Shown here piece by piece: positions 47,849 to 59,324 of a DNA stretch of 64,000 nt. The notes under the pieces were generated by a model, which saw only the letters and a program-made list of their open reading frames with translations, did no database searches and had not been told where the DNA came from. Both the position numbers and the translations under genes were made by a program. How positions within the stretch are numbered: the first letter of the stretch is position 1; each line of letters starts with the position of its first letter. The stretch is from positions 2,531,109-2,595,108 of the forward strand of contig JAUPFP010000012.1 of NCBI GenBank assembly GCA_036925085.1, read 5' to 3'. The DNA comes from Brachycybe producta. Its lineage: Eukaryota; Arthropoda; Diplopoda; Playtdesmida; Andrognathidae.

Positions 47849-50174
47849 TAGCTCCATCTGCCTTCTCCGACCTGTAAACAGAAGCCGTCCTTTGTCCTAA
47901 GTCTCGTGACTGTGCCTCACGAGGCTTCGTCCGTCCTTTCTATGTTGGAACCACGTATGGAGACCCTCGATCACGTCAAAGTCAACCGTGTGGCGCCTTT
48001 TGTAAAACCACGTATGGAGACCCTCGATCACGTCAAAGTGAACCGTGCGGCGTCTTTTGTGTTGGAACCACGTATGGAGACCCTCGATCACGTCAAAGTC
48101 AACCACGTGGCGCCTTTTGTAAAACCACGTATGGAGGCCCTCGATCACGTCAAAGGCAACCGCGTGGCTCCGTTTTTGTGGAATCGTGAAAGAGACTTGT
48201 GGCTACACACACCACGTGTCGACCGCGCGATTCTGTGTCCCGTCCTTAGAGACACATTTCAAAAAGAACTGCTGCATCGACATCCATCAAGCACATGGGA
48301 AACACCTTGGTAGTAGTTCTTTGGACACATGTGTTTCCGTCCATGTTTTTGTGTTTTATGTTTTCATTACCATCACCCACTGTTACCTTCATTCTTCTTT
48401 AATTTTCAAAGTAAAAACACACTCGACCCTCCTCCGTATCATTGGTTGGTGTGTGGGCAACACTTTAAACAAATTATTTTTACTCTCCGAGAGGAGTTTG
48501 CTTAGGCAAATAAATCTCATCTACTTATCTATCCACCTATTAATAGGTTTTTAAAGGACGTGTGTCTCTTTTAAAATGTCCTATTATCTTCACTCTTCAT
48601 CTTTAATTTTCTATCAAGTTTTCTTCCTAACTTTGTATCATTGTTAGGGGCTTACGAGCTTAAACACACTTTTATCTAGCCACGTGGGACTTTCTTGTCC
48701 CCCCTTTTTCTTTGTTCTTTGTCTTTTCATTGTGTTTCCCTTGGGACCCTCTATGTCCCAAGTCATGTTCTTCAATTTCTTCATCATCATCACCTCAATG
48801 TATCATCACATGAACTTTCTCCATTGGACCACACTGAAGCCCGGCCGCCATCTTGGATCGACCGGACACTTCAAAAAGCGCCAACGGAGCGGTTTTTTGC
48901 TCCATGTGACTCATTGTTGTACCTTCTCTCATCTTTTTGTGTTCTCTTCTTCTTTCTTCTCTTCCAGAGGGTCGCACTCACGCGCCCCCTGGTGGAGTTC
49001 CTCTTGTTAGAGAAAACTTCTCTTTTCTTTGAATTTTCTCTCTTTTTGTGTTCTTTCTCCTGGCCACCATAAAAACGTGCCCTGGAGGAATTCTTCAAGC
49101 CATCAATTTTTGGACATTGCAATAAACTGAACCGGAAGTGGCCACCACAGCACCACCTACGGACCTCTTCATTCTACTCAATATAGTCCCTCACTGGGCA
49201 CTGACTCTGTCTTTTCTATCCAGAGCCATCCAGCAGTGAGGACACAAAATTTCTACAGTCTGAACATTTCTTCTGGTTCACCAAGCATTTAGCTTTTTGA
49301 ACACACTTCCATTTCTACACTGATTTACTTTTATTTTAATAAATCTAAATTAAAACTTTTGACGTGTGGTAGCCGCACCTAAGTTTATACTTTTAAAGTA
49401 AATCAGCTTTCTTTTCTTGCTTCTTTGGAAAGTTCAGCCATCTTGAACTTCTCCTTTGTTCTTCTTTAGAAAGTTCAGCCATCTTGAACTTTCGTTTCTT
49501 TGTGTGTTCTCTACACACACATTCTTCATTCTTGTTTTCGAGTGAAACTAAAAGTGCGGGCACCGCGCTCTAGCTTTACTCTTCGTATTGCTTGCCTCTT
49601 CTTCAGGCAACTGCAATACACTTTCATTTCCAATTCACTTCCGCAGTGTAATTTCGATTGGGTGGTGCACCACGCTCGCAATTGCATTGTACATCTGCTG
49701 TTTCTTTATTGAGATCTTTGGAATTCTCATAACCTCCACGTGGTCGCCAAATACCATGTGTCGAGAGAGATCCTTCCAAAATCTGACACTCAATAAAGGA
49801 CTCACGACACTACACCAGTTGGGAATCAAAAATCGCCACACGCCCAACTGAGGACACGATCAATACGATACAACCATCACCACACTAACAGAGTGAACGG
49901 CCACTTCGTTATACACGTCACGAGCGTAAGTAATCTATCGTTACTCAGTGTATAAGGGTACGATAGTGTCGGTTGCCGACAAGAACTAAATTACCGACGC
50001 ACAGTGACATCAACGACCTACAACTTCACAAACTGAACGAGTCCCATCATACTGGAACCCGAAAGTATAGCCCAGAGTGTACTCGAGAACCCTCAGAGCT
50101 GTACACACCGACTTGGACTTCGTCGGACTCGTTCGTCACCGCACATCCACATTACACAAGCCACATCATTAATC
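47849..50174 (+). other. Long untranslated leader of element D
   Basis: About 2.3 kb with no convincing coding: minisatellite at 47947-48180, a part shared with A (48280-48930), a unique stretch (about 48960-49550) with two CAGCCATCTTGAACTT repeats, then sequence shared with A again up to the gag ATG at 50175. Confidence 0.6.
47947..48180 (+). repeat. Leader minisatellite of element D, four units
   Basis: Units of 57-60 bp share CCACGTATGGAGRCCCTCGA, TCACGTCAAAG and CGCCTTTTGT. They are unlike the A units but lie at the equivalent place. The array is open in one frame (RMETLDHVKVNR repeated), probably by chance. Confidence 0.85.
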
Positions 50175-51647
50175 ATGGCTACCTCACACGACAATACGGG
50201 GTCCATGTCTGATCACCAGGTTCACACAAAGATCTGCTAGAAGTACCCGTGACTACCGATGTGACACCACCGCCGCGACCGACTGGGGCCGAGTTTGAAC
50301 ACCTATCACAACAGGTGGCTAAACTATCAACTCGCGTGTCCCAGTTCATAGACAACCGATTCACACCGAATCGACGACTACACCATGGCGGACAACACGC
50401 ACACACCGACTTCGCGACGATGACTCGGACGCCTCTTCAGCTCCCTATGTTGGCTACAGAGAGCGTCACGATCGTTACGAAAGACACTACACACCGCACA
50501 CACGTCATCTACCGCACCACTCTGACTGGCCACACCAGGAGCAGTCAGATAATCCGCGTCACAGAGATGAGCGTGCGGAAATACCGATTATGACATGTGC
50601 TGATTCTCCTCACTCGCTTGTCCGGGTTGCACGTAGTAGTCGTCGCTCGGCACCCCCGGAACAACAGCCGCACCAAGGAGCGACACAAGGCACTTCAGTT
50701 TATGTGCCACGTTTTCCACAGCAAGGGATAGGTCTAATGACCGCTGGAATGTAAAGCGTCCAGGATGGCATCTATCGACCAACCTCCAGAGAAAACTCCG
50801 TGGAAGCTTTCAATAAGAAATACGGCGGTCGTCATCCAGCTGACTCAGTCCAAAAGTTTAACGGACTAACAGGTTTCCTTCCCTTCCTGGAAGAATTCGA
50901 GAAAGTGGCCTACCTGTACGGATGGAAGGACCACCACAAGGAGGAATACATCACGGGGTGTTTCACTGGGGCTGCCCGCACGTGGCTGAGTAAACTGAGG
51001 TATGAGCTTCAGGACATTCCTTGGCCAGCCCTGAGAGTACAGATGGTAGATACGTTCGGGAAGCCGAACGAACTGGCCATCTTGGAGAAGAAGTATATAC
51101 AGAGATGCTCCAGAAGGAAGGTGAGAGTACACAAGCTTTTATCTTTGATTTCATGATACTCGGCGACCGAGTTTACCCACAACTTGACGATCAGCTGAAT
51201 ATAAGCCAGTTGCGCCGCGCTCTACATCCCACCATACAGAACGCCGCGCACCACGCATCTACGACGTCGTTCAAGGACTTCGCAAACACCGTCCTCAATA
51301 TGGAGATGGTCCTGTTGTCCTTGGATAAATGGCCAACGGAACCAAAACCCGCAGCTGATTCACAGTCGGGTAAAGGAGCATCAAAGACCGACCAGGAGCC
51401 GGCGGCAGCCGCCAGCCCTAAAGACAAACCACACCGGTCTAGGCACGATAAAAATCCTAGTCAGACTGCTGCCACCAATTCAAACCGACACTCTGCAACG
51501 GACCCCCAACCAGAAACCACACGCACGTTTGACAAGAGTAAGTCAACGTGCTATAATTGTGGGAAATTGGGGCATTTTGTTCGTGAGTGTCGGCAACCAA
51601 ATAAAAAGGTTGCAATCAAGCAGTTTGGGGAGCCGGTTACCGACTAA
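50175..51647 (+). pseudogene. gag: Gag of element D, broken by frameshifts and a stop
   Basis: ATG at 50175 starts a match to the A gag N-terminus, shifted near 50220. The capsid domain lies at 50800-51330 in two frames (QKFNGLTGFLPFLEEFEKVA, WLSKLRYELQDIPWPALR, then a shift near 51050, AFIFDFMILGDRVYPQLDDQ). The zinc knuckle CYNCGKLGHFVREC is near 51548. A TAA at 51645-51647 stands where A has Tyr, so it is a mutation. At least three frame breaks make it non-functional. Confidence 0.82.
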
Positions 51648-52625
51648 AACACTAAAGGAGAGGTGCCTGAAACGGATATCATCACCGAAGACGGCATTGA
51701 GTTTGCTCTGATACAAGTGGCGGGACAAATCCGCCGGATTCCTCTTCCAGCAGCAGACTCAGCCGCCGGAGCACCTACTCCTGATAAACCCAACAACGAC
51801 AGTTCTGACGACTCTGAGGACATACCAGTCAAGGTGCTCGCCCGGGCTCCTGCACATAAATGGACCCCGGACGAGCTAATCGTTTGGCAGGACACGCTCG
51901 ACGTCTTTAAACAGTCCACACAAGAGATTGGGTGCCACGAAAATAAAACAATAGCCATCATGGCTCCTGGAACCCAACCACCGACGAAGGGCCACTCCTG
52001 CTGCCGAAGACTAATGACAACGGTGTATGAGCAGCTGGTAGACAGCTGTTCACCTCAAGAAGTCGGAGACTACGACACCAGCGACAAGAACCCGCACATC
52101 GCCGTCACGATCAACGGAAAAACTATACGGATGCTCGCGGACACCGGAGCTACGGGCAGCGTCATCACCGCTGAACTCACGCAGAAACACAAGCTCGAAA
52201 TCGAGCCTGTGTTAATCCCACCCAACATTCAGGGTGTGGGAGGCCAACGGATCACCGTGGTGGGACGACTCGCCGCGACGGTCCAGCTGGGCCCCCACGC
52301 TGTGCGAGGGCACTTACTAGTGATTACCGGCTGGCACGAAGCCATCTTAGGCCGAGATCTAAGCCGGGCTCTGCACTTAGCTGTGTCCATGACAACAAAT
52401 AAAGTATATGTGGAGGACGACCTCTTCGAGTCCACACTCCGACAAAACAGCATTGAAGCACACATCGGATGGGCTCTGGGAGAGACCTCCTTAGAGGCCC
52501 TTGGAAAATCTGCCAGCGCCTCTGGGGGAACCTCGAAACTCCACCCCGTAAGTGACGACGAAAGCAACGGCCACCCACGCTGTCAGGAAACTGAACGTGA
52601 CGAAAATAACACAATAATTCATTAG
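51648..52625 (+). CDS. Gag tail and protease of element D
   Basis: Continues the gag frame after the TAA. It has the gag tail (FALIQVAGQIRRIPLP), a spacer, then a retropepsin with LADTGATGSVI near 52138, VGGQRITVVGR and AILGRDLSRALHL. The frame ends at 52623-52625 just after the protease; no RT follows. Protease residues look intact, but no translation start is visible after the gag breaks. Confidence 0.7.
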   Translation, partial: NTKGEVPETDIITEDGIEFALIQVAGQIRRIPLPAADSAAGAPTPDKPNNDSSDDSEDIPVKVLARAPAHKWTPDELIVWQDTLDVFKQSTQEIGCHENKTIAIMAPGTQPPTKGHSCCRRLMTTVYEQLVDSCSPQEVGDYDTSDKNPHIAVTINGKTIRMLADTGATGSVITAELTQKHKLEIEPVLIPPNIQGVGGQRITVVGRLAATVQLGPHAVRGHLLVITGWHEAILGRDLSRALHLAVSMTTNKVYVEDDLFESTLRQNSIEAHIGWALGETSLEALGKSASASGGTSKLHPVSDDESNGHPRCQETERDENNTIIH

Positions 52626-54035
52626 TGTTTATTTCATGACTATGGAAATAAACACTACAAATTATCAAATAACAACAATAGAAGAGAAAGAGGAATTTGA
52701 GAGGACAACTGAGGACAGTTGTCAAAAGGTGGGGGAGGGGGTAAAAGGAACCCCACAACGAATAAACAACCCCACAGCATCAACAACCCCTCTAAACACT
52801 CTCAAATAACTCCTAAAACTACAAAATTCACACAACTTTAATTTTTGAAACAATTCTAAACTTTTCAACATGGCCACCAATATTTACATATTGGCAACCA
52901 TTTCAAACATTACAATAACTGGACCAGAACCACGTGGCCTTCACAAACAACTGTCAATCACGTGGTACACCTGAGATAAACGCCGAAGGCCAGTCAAGGA
53001 CGTTCAGAAAAAATAAGAAAATCAAAAGCCATAAAAGGGTCAGCAAAAGAAAACACCATGCTCCCCTTTATTATGGGTGAACGTCATTGACCATGCTTTT
53101 GACAGTAGGAAGACAGAAAAACTTCAAAGAGACAATTGCTCTGGGGGCCAGACCAATACACTGAGACTTCAAAGAAAAAAAAACAAACAACGGAAAACTG
53201 CAGGCCATAAATGGATAAAAGAAAAAAAAACAGTTTTGAAGATTTTGTGAGAGCGGACACCTTCAAATAAATAATAAAATTGAAGAACCTGTCACCCTCT
53301 AAATTAAAATCGGATTTTTGGGACATCAACTCCCACCCCAAGAAACAATAACAAACAGCAAGGTGCATTTGTAACCTTACTGACCCATCTACACTGCCTT
53401 TTCAAAAGACATTAAGGAAAGGAAGGGGAGAAAGTTAATGGGCAACTTCACACCTCGGTGTGAAATAAAATAACGGCCCTTCTCCTTCAAGATTCTTTAG
53501 TCCTTTTGTTTATCTAAAAATAATAAACAGGACCGACTCTGATAAGAATTAGATCAACACCTCTCACACCTAATATCGGTGGGACAACCCCCACCCCCAA
53601 TAAATAAAGTCGTGAAGAAACCAATTAGAGTAAGAAGTCTTATTCTAAAAGGGGCTGGCCCTTCTAACTTTTAAAAAAAATTAAATAGAAATATATACAA
53701 GTGACCAAACCTGGTCAATTACCACTCGATTTGCTCTCCTCAAAGAAGCGCTCGTTTATGTTCATCTCTTTATGTTCGATCTTCTTCGATCATCAAATCT
53801 TCAATCTACTTCTGTGCCAAGTTCCAAATTTTAATTTCGAACTTCTTCAGTTTTCGTTTTCATCAAAAGCTTGAGTGCCACCTTCAAGCCTTTGAACTCA
53901 CGTGCAGTGCATCAAGCCTTCAGAACTTTTTGGAACTCTTGAAATAATAACAGAGTGATCGGGGACCGATTTCTGTTATTATTTGGAAGTGAACACCAGA
54001 AGCGGGACTTTCGAAAAAGAACTTTCTAACTCTTG
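52626..54035 (+). other. Non-coding stretch of element D where pol would be
   Basis: 1.4 kb, A-rich, with no open frame resembling RT or integrase. Both ends run directly into protease and last-ORF sequence, so this replaces most of pol. Confidence 0.6.
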
Positions 54036-56200
54036 AAAATGCCAGATAGAGGCTCATGGAGAGGAGGCAGAATGATGTCTGCCTCTTCTAGTGAAGATGA
54101 GACAGAAAGTGGAACGGCGGGGACCGCTGGATCCCTCTCTCAATCTACCTGCCAACTACAAAAAGCGGGCACCGCCAGTGCGCCCACAACAAGAAGAGTC
54201 GCCAAACATAATAGATAGGCGCCGCACCTCCTCTGAGCCGGAGAATTTTCACCGGCGTGGGGAGAAGCGCCTAAAAGCAAGCTTCAAGCGACCTGCCAAT
54301 GTCGGACGCGAAGGGAAGCCTGCTGCTCCAAGCAGCATCGTCCCCTTTGACATCACGACATCGAAACATTACTGAGAGGAGCGGGAAGACCGCATCGATA
54401 TCAATACCATGGCATGGGGGGTTAACCAGGCGTTCCACGATAGCATCGCGCCTGGCCAACCCATTCCAGGTGGAGCTGCAGCTAGAGGGAAGCGTGGGGG
54501 AGGCGGGTCTGTGCCTTCCCCTCTCGAAAACCTCCACTTGGAGCTACAAAGGGAGGCTGCTCTTCGTCAGGCAGCCAAGGACAAGAAGGAAGGGGAGGAC
54601 AACTTGGCGTACCTCCGTGCAGTCTGCATCCGCCTCGCCGAGCTGGGTCTGCCTTGTACGGCACAACTCCCGAAGGAGGAGCTCCTACAAATCGAGGCCC
54701 GACTCCGAGAGACAACACAGACTCCACCACCAACTATGCCATCGCCTCCACCCTCGAACTCGCCAGCAACCCTGACAACTAGCCTCTCTACATCTCCTAC
54801 CCCGTTTGTGATGCCACCAGAGCCTTTCCAACACCATTCACCGGTGCCGTCGATCACTCCGCCACCTCCTCCTCATACACCATTATCATCACCACCAACC
54901 TCCCGATGTGCCACGCTTCCACGCAACGAGACCGCCACACCGACTCCGATTCCAAAGTTATCTTCCATAGTGGTGGTCCCCCAACCTGTTCGTGTTCAGG
55001 TTCCCACTGGGGCTCGCCCCAAGGAACCCCAACAGTCCTACAGGGGCCACCACTCTTCTCGAGAGTCTCTTCAACGGCCACAGCCACGTCGCTCTTCGCC
55101 TCGTGGTTCCCAACCTTCACCCCGACGCCGACCCGACGGAAGAAACCAGCAGGAACAACGTGGTTCCTCTGGACGCGGCCCTCCGCCGTGCGACAACTTC
55201 GATCCAAGGGTCAGGCAGGATCTACCGGACCTATGCGTCCAACTGGACCGTGACCGTCCCTACGAGACTCGGGGCCCCTCTAATCGGGTCCCACACCGCT
55301 CTCCTCCTCCGCCACTTCCGGGCCGCCCTTCTGGAAAACCTATGCCCATGCCTTTGATGCCGCCACCTTCCACCGAGCGTGCCGCCTTCTTGAAAAAGCA
55401 GAAGGCCATCACAGACCTTCTGCAAGGTGTCATGCAAGAGGGAGGTGACCCCATGGAGGTGCTGGGCCGTCCACCAGAAAGTGCCAAGCCATTCGAGGCA
55501 CTGAGTAGGAAATCAGCATCGAAGCGACTACGTCAGCGGGCCCACGATATGGCCCGGTCCGCCCTGCGCCATGCCAGGCCTATCGCAGGCGCATCGGTTC
55601 CCCTGGAACCTGCGGCTCCAACACCAGCCCGACCAGCCGCACCGCCCACTGTACCCCCTGCCGGGGCTACTCTGGGGCGGTTACCGCTGGATCGTCCGTT
55701 CCGTGCAGCCACCTCCGGCGAGAGGTTACTCAACAATCGGTGGGTCACATGGCAGCGCGAAGTGCGCTCGGCCAACACCCTCTACGTAGGCCACTTTTCT
55801 TTGGAGGAAGGGTTCCCTCGTTTGGACCTCCCTCTCCGGGAGCGATATGTCGTGGGACTCTCGCCTGACAAGTGTCCTCATGTCCTCGTGTCCTCATGTT
55901 GAAACCATCAGTTTCGCCGGAGATGCCATCGATGGGGCCACGGAAGTCCTTTTGGGGGGCTTTCGTCAACTCCGTCTTCGGATTGCCAGCCGGGCCGACG
56001 TTCCGTACCAGTCGCCACTACATCCCGGAACCGGATCCCCGTTATCGGATCGCCATCTTGTGGGACGCCGCTTGGGCTACACTGTACAACAAGCGGTCCC
56101 CCGTAAGATCATCGGAGATCGGGACATCTTTAATATCTTCCACCGGGATCTACCTGACAACCAGGGTCAATGGCTGTCTGCCGCATCCAGCTACCGATGA
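54036..56200 (+). pseudogene. Last ORF of element D, frameshifted, with shared domain
   Basis: ATG at 54036 (MPDRGSWRGG) starts a frame lost near 54110. The main frame is 54409-55902 (497 codons): a charged coiled coil (LENLHLELQREAALRQ), a long Pro/Ser/Arg-rich part, then the shared domain LLNNRWVTWQREVR and GHFSLEEGFPRL. A second shift near 55880 moves the domain end (FWGAFVNSVFGLP, AILWDAAWATLY) to another frame. Order and content match ORF3 plus ORF4 of C and the last ORF of A. Confidence 0.72.
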
Positions 56201-56582
56201 GGCCAGTTCCGGCGGGATTACCACCCCTACGGTTCATGGACTCAGGATCCTCCCCACCCTCCGCAGCAGGAATAGCTGTGCACCACATGTACTCGTGTGG
56301 TTGCCACCCATCAGGGTGGCAGTATCGAAAAATTTATAAAAAATAAAATATGTTACAACTGTTCTCTTCTTTAAATTTCAATAGCGGCTCGCCACTCAGC
56401 GAGCATTAATTATCTTTTTATGTTTTCAGCCTTTTTCACTTTTAAAGGGTGCTGAGACTTCGGTGCCAGTGCCTTTCCGTAACTACCTCTGTACAAGGTG
56501 AGTCCTCAGCCACCCATGTCTCCCCGCTGCGTAACTTGAAAACCTTCCACCCTTGGCTGGAGTACGAGGACGTACTCCAAGC

Positions 56583-56596
56583 AAAGTTGGAGGGTA
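56583..56596 (+). promoter_or_regulatory. Polypurine tract of element D
   Basis: AAAGTTGGAGGGTA directly precedes the 3' LTR, one base different from the tract of A. Confidence 0.72.
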
Positions 56597-57281
56597 TGTA
56601 ACACCCTGTAAACCGTGATCCCGCCAAAACCATAGCCCGGGGGGTAAACAACTCTGAACCGTCCCTCCCTCTTCTCTGACTCACCTTTCTGACTCATGCC
56701 CAAGCGGCGGATTGATACATAAAGGACCACGGTCACTTGGACCTGGTTACACCTCGCAGGTGTACACAGGTCCAAGGTATAAGGACCGTGTTCCTCTTTG
56801 TTCCTCAGTTTTTTCCTTTGCCTATATTACGAGATATTATTCCGAATCATGGGCATGAGTATTCACCGTTAGTATTATTAATATTCATCCTTGTATTCTG
56901 TGTTTCTTACAAGTGATGAATAAATGTGTTGTAACAAGAAACAGCGTTGTCCTTCTGTCTATATGTAACTAACCTCTTCAGAGGCCGGAGGCTCCATAGG
57001 GCAGGAGCTATGCGATTCTCAGCAGCTACAACATCTTCTCTTGTCGGTATACCGATGGAGAAGATGTATATCAGCATCATCCGGAAGAGAGAGATGGCCG
57101 CCACTCTCCTGCATCGATTTCACCCCCATGCAGAAGAGTGACTACAATCTGTCTCCATCCAGCTCTCTCTACAGCTCGGATCTTCTCTGTGCAGGTACCA
57201 TACTGTTCAGAGAAGAAACGAAGTGGGGAAAATGTCATCTAAAGGTTGGTAATAAAAATGGGTTGATGTCAAAAGCTCACA
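56597..57281 (+). repeat. 3' LTR of element D
   Basis: 685 bp. The TATA box is shortened to TATAAGG by loss of three A's, and ATAAATG replaces the poly(A) word of the 5' copy, so this LTR has drifted. Followed by CAGG. Confidence 0.88.
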
Positions 57282-57368
57282 CAGGTAAACATTAACGTGA
57301 ATTTGAGTAAGACTGTGGTGAAATGTAAAAAATATTTTTTGATATATATCAAATAAATCACGATGTAT

Positions 57369-58162
57369 TGTAACGAACCACGTTCAGGGGTGAATAGATT
57401 GTCAAAAAGTATCGTTGCGCTCTTTCGAGCGGTCGGAAAGTGGTTGGTCCCGTTCGTTTCCTCGTAAGTTCCTCTCACAAGAACCTTTACAGTTTTAAGG
57501 ATCTTTTGTTGTCTACTACTCCTCGGGCTTTCGCCCGTTAAAGCTGGTTGATTGTGTTGTCTTCTGAAGACTCATCTAGTATTGGAGATCCAGGTTTACA
57601 CCTGGGTTGACAGGACTAGATGAGGAAATATTCAAAGTTCTTCGTTCGATCTTGATCAGCATAAAAATAAGACTTAGCAACTTTCTGCTCATAACAATCA
57701 TTTTATTTCCACAAATTTACAAGTGATTCTGAATTTGGCCACAATCGGGCATGGATTCATTATCTGAGCAATCAATTCAACAAGTGCTTAACAAACATAA
57801 AAACAGGATACTGAGAACACTTTCTCAGAATCCTCTGATTGGGCAAACTGGCCAATCAACATGATTGACCAGTGGTCATCAAAATATAGAAAAATGACTC
57901 AATCAAAACAAAAATAGAAAAGAAAGTTACAACCCCATAGACTTAATGCTGAGGCTTATCAGGACAATCTCTTTGTATTAAGGGGTGGGGCTGGGAGGAA
58001 AAAGGACCCAAGCCCCGTGGTGCGACCCAAGACAGGATATTGGTATCATCAGCTGATAGAACTAGGTCAATCCTCTGTACGATAGTACAGAGGGTTGACA
58101 AAGTTTCTGCCAATCCAGACAAAAATAAACGAGCCAGGATCGCTCCTGGACTTATCGTTTCA
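57369..58162 (-). repeat. Solo LTR of the B family
   Basis: 794 bp, minus-strand orientation: on the plus strand it starts TGTAACGAACCACG and ends CTTATCGTTTCA, matching both ends of the B LTR and much of its body (CCTCGGGCTTTCGCCCGTTAA, CCTCTGTAC, GGGTTGACAAAGTT). No internal region; a product of LTR-LTR recombination. Target duplication unclear. Confidence 0.85.
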
Positions 58163-58555
58163 CCATATAAAAAATATCCAATATTTTGATATTTTCCAAC
58201 CCTGATGTCATGACAGTGATGTTTGACAGCACAAAACACACCACCAGTTAAGAAATGTGCTTGAGTCAACAGCAGTGTTGCCTCTCCTTCCAGATGCCAA
58301 ATTTCCCTACAATGTGAATGTTTCACTACAAGCGGTCACTCAACAACTATTACTATGATGACAGTTTTGTATGCATGGTGACAGTAATCATGATAGTTAC
58401 TATCATTGTCGCAATGGTACTATCAACTATCTAGTCAAAGGAGATAGTTTGATGGTGCTCTCGCAACAGTGCAATAGTGACTATCATGTGGTCTGTACGA
58501 TGATAGTTCTTGCAATAGTTGCTGTCATGACAGCAACTACCTGAAAACGAAGCTT

Positions 58556-59324
58556 AATTCAACTGCATTGCCACAATGTGGTTAACCACATTATAGTATA
58601 GGTTAATGTTGTCACTTCCTGTGTTCAAACAAAACCTTTTGTTTGACTTTAGAATGTGTAAATCGGTTAAACGTTTTAGGCAAAGTAGGCACCGGCCCAT
58701 GGGCCCCACGCCTTTCCGGAGCCCTTCGACAACGGTTCAAAATAATATTGATTTGATAGAGAAAGAAAGGGGCTCCAAGACTTCGACTGCCTAGGAGCCT
58801 CTACAAGGGTTTAATCTGACACTGTTTGAGAACGTCATTTCCTGTTTAGCCAAACCCTACCAACGAAATATTCTTATGGTTTTTTTGTCAGCAATGTAAG
58901 ATGGCATCTTTTTCAAATTAATTTAGCCTATAAAATTTTTCAGGCTTTTCATTTGGCGAAAAAGTATTAAAACGTCTCAAAATTCAGACCCGCAATGTTG
59001 CAGGTCTGAATCGTGTCAGTTGCGATTCTGCCCCACAACATTGAATCTGAGCAGCCCCGCAACAATGTATCGCAACAAACAATCCAGGTGTGTACTAGGC
59101 TTTACATTATCGGTATTATATAAACGTAACGATCAACATCGATAAGACAAAAGAACAATAATCACTTTTATTCACCATAAAAATTAACCAATTTAAAAAA
59201 TATTTATATTATAATAGAAACAAGTGAAGAAAAAAAAATAAGAAGCAGACACTGAAAACATTTAAAGAGAAATTTACAAGAAAGAACTTTTAATTTTTTT
59301 TTCGTTTGCTTTTTATATTTTAAA
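58556..59324. other. Spacer between R1 copy 2 and peflin, nothing recognised
   Basis: AT-rich, with one short GC-rich patch near 58683-58745. A 62-codon open frame at 58606-58794 has no family signature. The last part should contain the peflin 3' UTR and poly(A) site on the minus strand. Confidence 0.4.

Larger units (their letters stand above)
47130..57281 (+). mobile_element. LTR retrotransposon D, non-autonomous relative of A
   Basis: LTRs 47130-47828 and 56597-57281, target duplication CAGG at 47126-47129 and 57282-57285. It contains a long leader with minisatellite, a broken gag with capsid and zinc knuckle, a protease, a 1.4 kb stretch without coding, and a broken last ORF. RT, RNase H and integrase are absent. 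LTR and leader sequence match A. Confidence 0.9.
34515..58204. mobile_element. hAT-like element nested in R1 copy 2, itself hit by C, D and a solo LTR
   Basis: Left end CAGGG at 34515-34519 continues after element C as TTGTTATATAAG at 46956. The right end is CCAACCCTG at 58196-58204. Outside lie CTGTCATG (34507-34514) and ATGTCATG (58205-58212), 7 of 8 matching. Subterminal GATATC/ATATATCAAAA blocks are inverted. Without insertions it is about 300 bp. Confidence 0.7.
34395..58555. mobile_element. Dispersed repeat R1, copy 2, split by a hAT-like element and three LTR insertions
   Basis: Starts AAGCCTCGTTTTCACGG and ends CTGAAAACGAAGCTT, an inverted pair. The pieces 34395-34514 and 58213-58555 join to about 460 bp and match copy 1 in reverse. 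Repeated CTATCATGATAG-like and GCTGTCATGACAGC words. No coding. Confidence 0.65.

Noticed and set aside
47906..48313. Repeat protein with RMETLDHVKVNR units in the leader of D
   Set aside because: The array is open by chance because unit lengths are multiples of three. The equivalent leader of A has no such frame, and there is no start context.
54409..56200. Envelope glycoprotein in element D, A or C
   Set aside because: No signal peptide at the start, no furin-type site, no fusion peptide or C-terminal membrane anchor; the shared domain is soluble-looking.
57369..58162. A second full B-type retrotransposon
   Set aside because: Only one LTR is present, directly flanked by hAT sequence on both sides, so it is a solo LTR.
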